64,000 bases of DNA from JAMXLJ01 sp036558745. GTDB taxonomy: Bacteria; Actinomycetota; Acidimicrobiia; IMCC26256; JAMXLJ01. Shown in pieces: positions 1-7,776 of this stretch. The DNA lies in the NCBI GenBank assembly GCA_036558745.1, contig DATBEZ010000033.1:62001-126000 (forward strand), written 5' to 3'. Within the stretch, counting starts at the first letter, position 1, and every line of letters starts with the position of its first letter. The position numbers and the translations under genes were made by a program. The notes beneath the pieces were generated by a model. That model searched no databases. It had not been told where the DNA came from and was given only the letters and a program-made list of their open reading frames with translations.

Positions 1-290
1 CGCGCGCGCTCCTCGTCGACACCGTGCGCAGGCGTCGTGACCAGGTGCTGCCGCCGCCCGACGTGGTCGCGGTGAAGTACGTGGTGACGAACACCGCGGT
101 CTCGGTCGTCGAGCGGTGCTTCCGGATGGTGGGCGGCTCCGCGATGTACCGACGGCTCCCGATCGAGCGCATGTTCCGCGACGTGCAGGCTGGTCCGCTG
201 CACCCGCCCACGAACGACCTCGCGCTCGAGGGCCTCGGACGGGCAGCGCTCGGCATCGAGCCCGAGTCTCTGCCGCGCTGGGGCGACTAG
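1..290 (+). CDS. Acyl-CoA dehydrogenase, C-terminal end (5' truncated by window)
   Basis: The open frame enters from the left edge and gives about 95 residues. The segment around MVGGSAMYRRLPIERMFRDV, followed by QAGPLHPP, is typical of the last helices of acyl-CoA dehydrogenases, where this region contacts FAD across the subunit interface. Such enzymes oxidise acyl-CoA thioesters in the cytoplasm and pass electrons to ETF. Substrate specificity cannot be judged because the catalytic base and FAD-binding core lie outside the window. The stop codon TAG at 288-290 is shared, as the palindrome CTAG, with the stop of the convergent mtfA-like gene. Confidence 0.75.
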   Translation, partial: RALLVDTVRRRRDQVLPPPDVVAVKYVVTNTAVSVVERCFRMVGGSAMYRRLPIERMFRDVQAGPLHPPTNDLALEGLGRAALGIEPESLPRWGD

Positions 291-1069
291 GCCATGCCGG
301 CGCGGCGCGCCCGCGCCGCGGGATCCTGCTCGTAGTAGCCCCGCAGCACGTCGTAGAGATCCGGCTCGTTGCGCTCGAGCTCGATCGATGCGTCGAAGAA
401 GGCCTCGGTCGCGACCGCGAAGAACTCCGCGGTGTTGGTGGCGGCGTAGTCGCGCAGCGGCGGACGGTCCGCGCCTGCTCGCAGCGCGTCGTACACCTCG
501 GTGCACACCGCGACCCAGCGCGCGACGTCTCGGCGGCTGTGCAGCAGCGGCGTTCCGTCGAGCACGTGATTGACCATGTCGAGCTTGTGCGCGAACTCGT
601 GGAAGACGACGTTGTCACCGCGTCCGGGACGCCGCGCCGAGTCCCGAACCCGGTCCCAGGCGAGGAGCACGGGGCCGCGGGCGTCGTGGGCCTGCCCGAG
701 CAGCCACACGGCCTCGTCCGTCAGCGTGCCGGGGACCGGCCCCGGAGCCGGCCCGTGCGAGAGCATCGTCGTGGGATGCACGACGACCGCGCTCACCTCG
801 CGGTACTCGTCCACGCCCAGCCCGAGCACGAGCAACGCGGCCTGGATCGCGATCGTCACCCGCATCTCGTCCGTGAGGTCGAAGCCGTGGGCGGCCTCCC
901 AGTGCTTGTGACGCAGCAACCAGTCGGCCGCATCCTCGAGGCGCGCGTGCTCGCCGTCGTCCAGCGTCGGCCACATGAGCACGTTCCGTTCGACGATGTC
1001 GGCCCAGCCTGCCGGCAGCCCTCGCGCGCGATGCCACACCGGCGTCAGTGGAGCACGCGGACGTCTCAT
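287..1069 (-). CDS. mtfA: MtfA-type zinc metallopeptidase
   Basis: A 260-residue protein with the metallopeptidase motif HEFAHKLD (about residue 155), the variant HExxH of the MtfA/Mlc-titration-factor family. A downstream acidic region (NTAEFFAVATEAFF) probably supplies the third zinc ligand. In E. coli MtfA binds the glucose repressor Mlc and has aminopeptidase activity; a role for this homologue is only inferred. It follows pgl on the same strand, with its start 10 bases past the pgl stop, so it may be the third gene of a zwf-pgl-mtfA operon. Both GTG (1072) and ATG (1069) are possible starts; AGG at 1080-1078 fits either. Confidence 0.8.
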   Translation of the reverse strand: MRRPRAPLTPVWHRARGLPAGWADIVERNVLMWPTLDDGEHARLEDAADWLLRHKHWEAAHGFDLTDEMRVTIAIQAALLVLGLGVDEYREVSAVVVHPTTMLSHGPAPGPVPGTLTDEAVWLLGQAHDARGPVLLAWDRVRDSARRPGRGDNVVFHEFAHKLDMVNHVLDGTPLLHSRRDVARWVAVCTEVYDALRAGADRPPLRDYAATNTAEFFAVATEAFFDASIELERNEPDLYDVLRGYYEQDPAARARRAGMA

Positions 1070-1079
1070 CACGGGAGCC

Positions 1080-1739
1080 TCAGCCGACGGCGGCCTCGTC
1101 GGCGAGCCAGATCAGCTGGTCGGCGGCGCGCAGACGCGCGCCGGGGAGGTCCTCACCGTCGCGGATCCTGCGGATCGCGTCGCGCTTCTCCTCGCCCTCG
1201 ACCGTGACGACGACGAGCGGGGAGCGCGCGATCGCAGGGAACGTGAACGACAGACGCGGGTGCGGATGGAGGTCGTCCCCGGTCGGGATCACGAACCGCT
1301 CCCGTTCGTCGACGGCAGACGTGCCCGGGAACAGGGATGCAGTGTGACCGTCGGGACCGAGCCCGAGGTGGAGCAGCCCGATCGGCGGCGAGGAACGCAC
1401 CAGCTCGTCGTACGCGGCCGCGGCGTCCTCGATCGTCTGACCGGCGTGGCGCAGCGAGTGGATCTCCCTCGGCGACACCGTGTCGAGGAACGCCCACCGG
1501 GCCATGCCCTCGTTCGAGTCCGGATCGCTGACCGGCACCCAACGCTCGTCGGAGAAGTACACGTCGACCTCGCCCCACTGCACGTCCGCGACCGCGAGCA
1601 GCTCGTAGCAACGGCGTGCGAGGTCGCCGCCGGACAGGGCGATCGACAGGGGCGACGCGTCGGCCACGAGCTCGGCGAACGCCTGCGGCACGTGGTCGAC
1701 GATCCGCAGCTCACCGGGCAGTCCCTTGTCGGGGCTCAC
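1080..1739 (-). CDS. pgl: 6-phosphogluconolactonase
   Basis: A 219-residue protein of the glucosamine/galactosamine-6-phosphate isomerase fold that hydrolyses 6-phosphoglucono-1,5-lactone in the oxidative pentose phosphate pathway. Supporting motifs are the phosphate-binding SIALSGGD near the N-terminus, YFSDERWVP, and LGLGPDGHTASLFPG with the catalytic histidine. The length is normal for the DevB/Pgl family. The GTG start at 1739 overlaps the zwf stop by four bases (GTGA), so translation is probably coupled to glucose-6-phosphate dehydrogenase, the enzyme that makes its substrate. Alternative isomerase functions are unlikely in this context. Confidence 0.92.
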   Translation of the reverse strand: MSPDKGLPGELRIVDHVPQAFAELVADASPLSIALSGGDLARRCYELLAVADVQWGEVDVYFSDERWVPVSDPDSNEGMARWAFLDTVSPREIHSLRHAGQTIEDAAAAYDELVRSSPPIGLLHLGLGPDGHTASLFPGTSAVDERERFVIPTGDDLHPHPRLSFTFPAIARSPLVVVTVEGEEKRDAIRRIRDGEDLPGARLRAADQLIWLADEAAVG

Positions 1740-3238
1740 GGGTTCCTCCAGGTGTCGTCGCCGGCGAGCAGATGATCGGCCTCGGGCGGACCCCACGTGC
1801 CCGCGGGATAGAAGGACAATGGCACCCGACCCTCGCGGAACGCGTCGATGAGCGGCTGCACGATGCGCCAGGCCTGTTCCACCTCGTCTTCCCGGATGAA
1901 CAGCGTCGGGTCGCCGAGCAACGCGTCGAAGAGCACGCGCTCGTAGGCCTCCGGCGCGCGCTCGGCGAACGACCGGCTGTACGAGAACGAGAGCTGCTGG
2001 GTGCGCACACGGAACGGCGAGCCGGGCACCTTGGCCGCGAACGAGAGCTCGATGCCCTCGTCGGGCTGGATGCGCATCACCATCTCGTTCGGTTCCACCG
2101 AGTCGACCGCGGTCGACGGCAGGGGCAGGAACGGCACCTGCTTGTAGCGCAGCACCACCTCGGTCATGCGCTTCGGGAGCCGTTTGCCGGTGCGGATGTA
2201 GAACGGGACGCCGGCCCAGCGCCAGTTGTCGATGTCGAGCTCGAGCGCGAGGTACGTCTCCGTCTTCGAGCTCGGCGACACGCCCTCCTCGTCGCGGTAC
2301 GCGGGCACCTCGACACCGTCGACGATGCCGGCCGTGTACTGCCCACGCACCACCCGTTCCTCCATGTGGTCGGGAACGAAGGGGCGGATCGAGCGCAGCG
2401 CCTTCACCTTCTCGTCGCGGATCGGGTCGGCCTCGAACGACGCGGGCGGCTCCATCGCGGTGAGCGCGAGCACCTGGAGAACGTGGTTCTGCACGATGTC
2501 GCGCAGCGCGCCGGCGTGCTCGTAGAACGTGCCCCGGTGCTCGACGCCGAGCTGCTCGGCCACCGTGATCTGCACGTGGTCGACGTATCGGCGGTTCCAC
2601 AACGGCTCGAAGATCGCGTTCGCGAAGCGCAGGGCCAGGATGTTCTGGACCGTCTCCTTCGCGAGGTAGTGGTCGATCCGGTAGATCTGGTGCTCGTCGA
2701 ACACCTCGTGGATCTGCGCGTTGAGCTCGCGCGCGCTGTCGAGGTCGTGGCCGAACGGCTTCTCGATGATGATGCGCGAGAACGCACCCTCGCGCTCGGC
2801 CGCCAGACCGACCTTGCCGAGACCCTGCGCGACACGCACGAACATCTGCGGGACCGTGGCCAGGTAGTAGAGCCGGTTCGCCGAGATCGCGTGCCGTTCG
2901 TCGCACTCGTTCAACACGTCGGCGAGACGGGCGTACGTGTCGTCGTCGTCGAAGCTGCCCGACACGTAACGGAAGATGATGTCGCGGTTCTCGAACGCCT
3001 GCTGCTCGGCCGGGTCCTTGCCCGCGGCGACGACCGCCTTGAACACCTCGTCGCGGAAGTCGTCGTCGTTCATCTCGGTTCGCGCGACACCGACGATCGC
3101 GAGCTTGCGCGGGAGCTGGTGGCGACCCGCGAGCGAGGCGAGCGCCGGGTACAGCTTGCGGTGGGCGAGGTCGCCGGTCGCGCCGAACACGACGAGCGCG
3201 GCCGACACCGCGACGCTGCCGCCGTCCGGGTCCGCCAT
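1736..3238 (-). CDS. zwf: Glucose-6-phosphate 1-dehydrogenase
   Basis: A 500-residue cytoplasmic enzyme that oxidises glucose 6-phosphate to 6-phosphoglucono-lactone with NAD(P). The N-terminal Rossmann motif is FGATGDLAHRKLYPAL (residues about 18-33) and the substrate-binding signature RIDHYLAKE lies near residue 186. Full length for the family. It heads a minus-strand zwf-pgl-mtfA run. Its promoter must lie in the divergent gap shared with the methyltransferase-glycosylase gene; a TATCAT hexamer on the minus strand at 3313-3308 is a possible -10 but no good -35 is visible. No OpcA gene accompanies it, unlike in many actinobacteria. Confidence 0.97.
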   Translation of the reverse strand: MADPDGGSVAVSAALVVFGATGDLAHRKLYPALASLAGRHQLPRKLAIVGVARTEMNDDDFRDEVFKAVVAAGKDPAEQQAFENRDIIFRYVSGSFDDDDTYARLADVLNECDERHAISANRLYYLATVPQMFVRVAQGLGKVGLAAEREGAFSRIIIEKPFGHDLDSARELNAQIHEVFDEHQIYRIDHYLAKETVQNILALRFANAIFEPLWNRRYVDHVQITVAEQLGVEHRGTFYEHAGALRDIVQNHVLQVLALTAMEPPASFEADPIRDEKVKALRSIRPFVPDHMEERVVRGQYTAGIVDGVEVPAYRDEEGVSPSSKTETYLALELDIDNWRWAGVPFYIRTGKRLPKRMTEVVLRYKQVPFLPLPSTAVDSVEPNEMVMRIQPDEGIELSFAAKVPGSPFRVRTQQLSFSYSRSFAERAPEAYERVLFDALLGDPTLFIREDEVEQAWRIVQPLIDAFREGRVPLSFYPAGTWGPPEADHLLAGDDTWRNP

Positions 3239-3307
3239 GTGCAGTGCTCCGATCGTGTCCGTTCCGCGTTGAATGCCCGTCTGTCGCGGGCGGTCCGCCG
3301 CTCAGCG

Positions 3308-3349
3308 ATGATAAGGCGACCGGTTTGCTACCCGAGGGTGATCCCTCGG
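3308..3349. promoter_or_regulatory. Divergent control region with short hairpin
   Basis: The gap between zwf and the divergent fusion gene holds a possible minus-strand -10 (TATCAT, 3313-3308). It also holds a perfect 7-bp inverted repeat, CCGAGGG at 3332-3338 and CCCTCGG at 3343-3349, separated by TGAT. It could be an operator or a leader hairpin of the plus-strand transcript. Functional assignment is inference only. Confidence 0.3.
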
Positions 3350-3378
3350 CGAACGTCCTCGACTCCCGGAGCGCACCG

Positions 3379-4458
3379 ATGGAACGCCGCACGGTCGACG
3401 TCTACGAGCGTCACGCCGCCGACTGGATGGCACGACGGCCCGCGAGCAGGGTCGACGCGGCCCACCGGTTCGCGGCCCGCGTCGGCGCCGCCGGGCCGCG
3501 GGCCGACCTCGGCTGCGGGCCGGGCTCCTACACGGGCATGGTCGGCAGCCCGGTCGTCGGCCTCGACGCCGCGTTCGCCATGGTCGAGCTGGCCCGCACC
3601 AAGGTGCCCGAGGCCTGGCTCGTGCAGGGCGATCTCGAGCACCTGCCCTTCCGGCGTCGCTCGCTGCACGGCGCGTGGGCGCGCGCCGCGTATCTGCACG
3701 TCGCGCGCGAACAGCTGCCCCTCGCGCTCGCGGAGCTCCATCATGCGCTCGACGTGGACGCCCCGATCGAGCTCACCATGAAGCGCGGCAGCTACGAAGG
3801 CTCCGACCTCCCCGACGACAGCTTCCCCGGACGCTTCTTCGCGTGCTGGGAACCGGCCGAGCTGGCCGACGTCGTGGTCGGCGCCGGCTTCCTGATCGAC
3901 GACCTCTCGTCGGACGCGGAGTGGACCATCGTGCAGGGCCGGCGCGCCCGCACGCTCCCCGACACGGTCGGACCGGACATGCGCATGCTCGTCTGCGGGC
4001 TCAACCCGAGTCTTTACGCCGCGGACGCGGGCGTCGGCTTCGCGCGGCCCGGCAACCGCTTCTGGCCCGCCGCGCTCGCGGCCGGGATCGTGACGCGCGA
4101 CCGCGACCCGTTCGACGCGCTGCGCACGCACGGCGTCGGCATGACCGACCTGGTGAAGCGAGCCACGGTCGGCGCCGACGAGATCCGCGCGGGAGAGTTC
4201 CGTCAGGGCCTCGTGCGTGTGCGTCGCCTCGTCGCGCGGCACCGTCCGGGCGCGGTGTGCTTCCTCGGCCTCGCCGGCTGGCGGGCCGCGGTCGACCGCC
4301 ACGCGACGACCGGTCGGCAATCCGAGACGATCGACGGCGTGCCGGCCTACGTGATGCCGAACCCGAGCGGCCTCAACGCGCACGCGCGCGTCGAGGACCT
4401 CGCCGACCATCTCCGCGCCGCCGCCGACCTCGCCCTCACCTCCAAGATGCGGCACTGA
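3379..4458 (+). CDS. SAM methyltransferase fused to MUG/TDG-type mismatch uracil-DNA glycosylase
   Basis: A 359-residue two-domain protein. Residues 1 to about 200 form a class I methyltransferase, with the SAM-binding ADLGCGPGSYTG near residue 50 and an acidic GDLEHLPF loop after it. From about residue 200 the protein matches G/U mismatch-specific glycosylases: LVCGLNPSLYAADAGVGFA, then PGNRFWPA, and NPSGLNAH near the C-terminus, the two catalytic/intercalation regions of the MUG family. The ATG at 3379 is chosen because the methyltransferase fold starts there (ERRTVDVYERHAADW); upstream in-frame codons look non-coding. No known DNA- or RNA-binding module is added. The methyltransferase substrate is unknown. 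The gene is convergent with tal across a strong hairpin. Confidence 0.85.
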   Translation: MERRTVDVYERHAADWMARRPASRVDAAHRFAARVGAAGPRADLGCGPGSYTGMVGSPVVGLDAAFAMVELARTKVPEAWLVQGDLEHLPFRRRSLHGAWARAAYLHVAREQLPLALAELHHALDVDAPIELTMKRGSYEGSDLPDDSFPGRFFACWEPAELADVVVGAGFLIDDLSSDAEWTIVQGRRARTLPDTVGPDMRMLVCGLNPSLYAADAGVGFARPGNRFWPAALAAGIVTRDRDPFDALRTHGVGMTDLVKRATVGADEIRAGEFRQGLVRVRRLVARHRPGAVCFLGLAGWRAAVDRHATTGRQSETIDGVPAYVMPNPSGLNAHARVEDLADHLRAAADLALTSKMRH

Positions 4459-4490
4459 CCGTCGGATTCCGACGGTCAGTGCCGCATCTT
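4444..4490. terminator. Perfect 22-bp inverted repeat, likely bidirectional terminator
   Basis: Arms at 4444-4465 and 4469-4490 are exact reverse complements across 22 bases, separated by the trinucleotide ATT. The left arm includes the last codons and stop of the methyltransferase-glycosylase gene; the right arm ends ten bases before the tal stop. This placement between convergent genes suits termination in both directions. No U-tract follows, as is common in high-GC genomes. Confidence 0.75.
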
Positions 4491-4500
4491 GTGGATCGGG

Positions 4501-5616
4501 TCACGTCCCGGACTGGAGGAGCTCCTTGGCCCGCTTGTCGAGCGCGGCGAGGCAGTCGAGGTAGGAACGCTCGAACGAGTCCACGCCCTCGCGCTCGATG
4601 GTCGCCGTGAGGTCGTCGTAGTCGACGCCCGCGGCCGCGAGGTCGCGCATGACCTGCTCGGCGCCGTCCATGTCGCGCTCGATCGTGTCGCGTTGCGGGT
4701 CGCCGTGGTCGTGCAACGCGTCGATCGACGCCTGCGCGAGGGTGTTCACCGTGTCGCGCCCGACGAGCTCGTCGACGTAGAGCGTGTCCGAGTACGCAGG
4801 GTTCTTGGTCGACGTCGACGCCCACAACGGACGCTGCAGACGCGCGCCCTTCGCCGCGAGCGCGTCCCAGCGTGGTCCCTGGAACCGTTCGCGGAACAGC
4901 TTGTACGCGAGCTTCGCGTTCGCGACCGCGACCTTCCCTCGCAGCGGATGCCCCTCCGGGAGTCGGCGGTCGGCCTCGGTGTCGACGCGACTCACGAAGA
5001 ACGACGCGACGGACGCGACGCTGGAGAGGTCACCGCCGGCCTCGGCGAGACGCTCGAGGCCCCGCAGGTACGCCTCGATCACCTCGCCGTAGCGCTCAAG
5101 GGAGAAGATCAGCGTGATGTTGACGGTGTGCCCGTGGGCGAGGACCTCCTCGACCGCGGGGATGCCCTCCTCGGTCGCGGGGATCTTCACCATCACGTTC
5201 GGTCGCTTCAGCCGCCCGTGCAACCAGAGGGCCTGGTCGACGGTGGGCTGCACCTCGTGGGCGCGATCGGGCGCGACCTCGACCGACACGAACCCGTCGC
5301 CGCCACCGGTGCGCTCGTGCACCGGCGCGAGGGTGTCGGCGGCGTGGGCGATGTCGGCGATGACGAGCTCCCAGTAGATCGTGTCGATCGCCTTGTCGTC
5401 GCGGGCGAGGGGGAGCAGCTGGTCGTCGTAGCCCTCGCCGCTCGCCATCGCCTTCTCGAAGATGGTCGGGTTCGACGTGACGCCGCGGATGTCGTCCTCG
5501 TCCATCATCCGCCGCAGCCCGCCCTCGCTCACCAGCTTGCGGGTGAGGTTGTCGTACCAGGGGCTCTGGCCGTAGTCGTTGAGCCGCGCGATCGGGCTCT
5601 TGCCCTTCGTCGCCAT
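4501..5616 (-). CDS. tal: Transaldolase
   Basis: A 371-residue enzyme that moves a dihydroxyacetone unit between sedoheptulose 7-phosphate and glyceraldehyde 3-phosphate in the non-oxidative pentose phosphate pathway. The Schiff-base lysine lies in VMVKIPATEEG (Lys about 144). GVTSNPTIFEKA near residue 45 and WASTSTKNPAYSDTLY towards the C-terminus are family signatures. The length fits the long actinobacterial Tal group. The ATG at 5616 overlaps the tkt stop by one base (TGATG), so the two genes are translationally coupled. No C-terminal glucose-6-phosphate isomerase domain is present, although some bacteria have that fusion. Confidence 0.97.
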   Translation of the reverse strand: MATKGKSPIARLNDYGQSPWYDNLTRKLVSEGGLRRMMDEDDIRGVTSNPTIFEKAMASGEGYDDQLLPLARDDKAIDTIYWELVIADIAHAADTLAPVHERTGGGDGFVSVEVAPDRAHEVQPTVDQALWLHGRLKRPNVMVKIPATEEGIPAVEEVLAHGHTVNITLIFSLERYGEVIEAYLRGLERLAEAGGDLSSVASVASFFVSRVDTEADRRLPEGHPLRGKVAVANAKLAYKLFRERFQGPRWDALAAKGARLQRPLWASTSTKNPAYSDTLYVDELVGRDTVNTLAQASIDALHDHGDPQRDTIERDMDGAEQVMRDLAAAGVDYDDLTATIEREGVDSFERSYLDCLAALDKRAKELLQSGT

Positions 5617-7607
5617 CACGAACCTTCTCTCGATGCGAGCAGCGCCAGCGCGCGCGCCGCGACGTTCTCGGGGGTGTAACCGAACTCCGTGAGCGCGACG
5701 TTCCCCGGCGCCGACGCGCCGAAACGGTCGATGCTGACGGACTCGTCCGCGTACCGCTCCCAACCCAGCGACGTGCCCGCCTCGACCGCGAGCCTCGGGA
5801 CGTGCGGCGGGAGGACCGCGTGGCGCCGGTCCTCGGGCAGCGCGGCGAACAGCTCCCAGCACGGCATCGACACGACGCGGACCGACAGCCCGCGTGCCTC
5901 GAGCAGCTCGCGCGCTCCCACGCACACCGACACCTCGGAGCCCGTACCGATCAGGACGACGTCGAGACGGCCCGGGTCCTCGTCGACGAGCGTGTACGCG
6001 CCGGCCTGCACGCCGTTCGGGGCCCGCTCGGCCGTGCCCTCGAGCACGGGGAGGCCCTGGCGGCTCAGCACGAGCGCGGTGGGCCCGTCGCCGTCGACGT
6101 GCACGCGCCATGCGTGCGCGACCTCGTTCGCGTCCGCGGGCCGGATCACGCGCAGCTGCGGGATCGCACGCAGCGCCATCAGCTGCTCGATCGGCTGGTG
6201 CGTCGGCCCGTCCTCGCCGAGACCGACGGAGTCGTGCGTCCAGATGAACGCGACCTTCGCCTCGGAGAGCGCCGCCAAGCGGACCGCGGGGCGCTCGTAG
6301 TCGGAGAACACGAGGAACGTGCCGCCGAAGGGAAGCGTCCCACCCGTCAGCGCCATGCCGTTCATCACCGCGCCCATGCCGTGCTCGCGCACGCCGAAGT
6401 GCAGCTGGCGTCCGCCGAAGTCGTGCGTGTCGACGACGCCGACGTTGTCGAGCTTGGTCCCGGTGTTGCCGGTGAGGTCGGCGCCGCCACCGATGAGCCC
6501 CGGCACGACGTCGAGGACCGAGTTGAGGACCTTCGCGCACGCGACGCGGGTTGCGAGCTTCTCGCCCGGCGACCACACCGGCAACTTCGTCTCCCAGCCG
6601 GTGTGGCCCTTGCCGACGAGGCACAGCTCGTAGTCGTCGGCGACCTCGGGCGCGCGTTCGTGGAACGCGCGGCGGCGCTCCTCCCATGCCTCGCGGTGCA
6701 CACGACCGCGCGCACCGGCTTCGCGGTAGAACGCGAGGACGTCGTCGGGCACCCAGAAGTGCTCGTCGACGGGCATCCCGAGGATCTCCTTCACGACGCG
6801 GATCTCGTCCTCGCCGAGCGGGTCTCCGTGCGCCTTCGCGGTGTCCTGCACCTTCGGGGACGGGTAGCCGATGTGACTGCGCAGGATGAGCAGGCTCGGG
6901 CGCTCCTCCTCGGCCATGCCCTCGCGCAGCCCCCGCTCGAGCGCGTCGAGGTCGTTCGCGACCTCACCCAGTTCGACGACGTGCCAGTGGTACGCCTCGA
7001 ACCGCTTCTTGACGTCGTCGGTGTAGGTGATCTCCGTGTGGCCGTCGATCGAGATGTGGTTGTCGTCGTAGACGTAGACCATCCGCCCGAGCCCGAGGTG
7101 GCCCGCGAAGGACGCGGCCTCGTGGCTGATGCCCTCTTCGAGGTCGCCGTCACCGCAGAACGCGAACACGTGGTGGTCGGAGACCTCGGGACCGAAGCGC
7201 GCGCGCAGGTGGGCCTCGCTGATCGCGATCCCGACGCCGTTGGCGAAGCCCTGACCGAGCGGACCGGTCGTGACCTCGATGCCGGGCAGCTCGTGGTGCT
7301 CGGGGTGGCCCGGTGTGCGCGAGCCCCACTGGCGGAAGCGCTTCAGGTCGTCGAGCTCCAGCCCGAAGCCGGCGAGGTAGAGCATCGAGTAGAGCAACAT
7401 CGACGCGTGGCCGTTCGAGAGCACGAAGCGGTCACGATCGGGCCACTCCGGATCGGTCGCGTCGTAGCGCATGATCCGGGTCCACAGCACGTGGGCGAGC
7501 GGTGCGAGCGCCATCGGCGTGCCCGGGTGACCCGAGTTCGCCTTCTGGACCGCGTCCATGGCCAGGCCACGGACGACGTTGATCGCCTTCTGCTCGAGCT
7601 CGGTCAT
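5616..7607 (-). CDS. tkt: Transketolase
   Basis: A 663-residue thiamine-diphosphate enzyme of the pentose phosphate pathway. It shows the N-terminal ANSGHPGTPMALAPL, the SNGHASMLLYS segment, the ThDP-binding FCGDGDLEEG, the pyrimidine-domain DSVGLGEDGPTHQP, and the C-terminal domain with GTGSEVSVC. Length is standard. The ATG at 7607 is preceded by a GGGGGCC-like stretch rather than a clean Shine-Dalgarno. It is upstream of tal and overlaps it by one base. The two transketolase-pathway genes lie next to, but are not co-transcribed with, zwf-pgl. Confidence 0.97.
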   Translation of the reverse strand: MTELEQKAINVVRGLAMDAVQKANSGHPGTPMALAPLAHVLWTRIMRYDATDPEWPDRDRFVLSNGHASMLLYSMLYLAGFGLELDDLKRFRQWGSRTPGHPEHHELPGIEVTTGPLGQGFANGVGIAISEAHLRARFGPEVSDHHVFAFCGDGDLEEGISHEAASFAGHLGLGRMVYVYDDNHISIDGHTEITYTDDVKKRFEAYHWHVVELGEVANDLDALERGLREGMAEEERPSLLILRSHIGYPSPKVQDTAKAHGDPLGEDEIRVVKEILGMPVDEHFWVPDDVLAFYREAGARGRVHREAWEERRRAFHERAPEVADDYELCLVGKGHTGWETKLPVWSPGEKLATRVACAKVLNSVLDVVPGLIGGGADLTGNTGTKLDNVGVVDTHDFGGRQLHFGVREHGMGAVMNGMALTGGTLPFGGTFLVFSDYERPAVRLAALSEAKVAFIWTHDSVGLGEDGPTHQPIEQLMALRAIPQLRVIRPADANEVAHAWRVHVDGDGPTALVLSRQGLPVLEGTAERAPNGVQAGAYTLVDEDPGRLDVVLIGTGSEVSVCVGARELLEARGLSVRVVSMPCWELFAALPEDRRHAVLPPHVPRLAVEAGTSLGWERYADESVSIDRFGASAPGNVALTEFGYTPENVAARALALLASREGS

Positions 7608-7776
7608 GAGCGGGCCCCCTTCTCACCTCGGCCCAGACTAGGTGGAAGGTGATGTCTTCTTGCGCTGCCCCGGAGTGGGAGCGGAGCAGGCTGAACTGGT
7701 GGCAAGCAGCGCCCTACCAACAGGCAGCAAGCCGCGAAACGCGTCCCGGCAGCCCGTCTCTCGCGTGGCCCGGGCT
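7608..7776. other. Intergenic region upstream of tkt, no gene seen
   Basis: This 169-base gap separates the FIST-protein gene from tkt, both on the minus strand. It is less uniformly GC-rich than its surroundings. I looked for a tRNA or a known riboswitch core on both strands and found no T-loop, cloverleaf or named aptamer consensus. It presumably carries the tkt promoter. Confidence 0.4.

Noticed and set aside
1616..3781. Very long open frames antisense to zwf, tkt, mpa, helY and other genes
   Set aside because: They are arginine-rich shadows caused by the high GC content at third codon positions; the opposite-strand genes have clear family motifs.
7608..7776. Possible tRNA or riboswitch upstream of tkt
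   Set aside because: No T-loop consensus, no acceptor stem and no known aptamer core was found on either strand.
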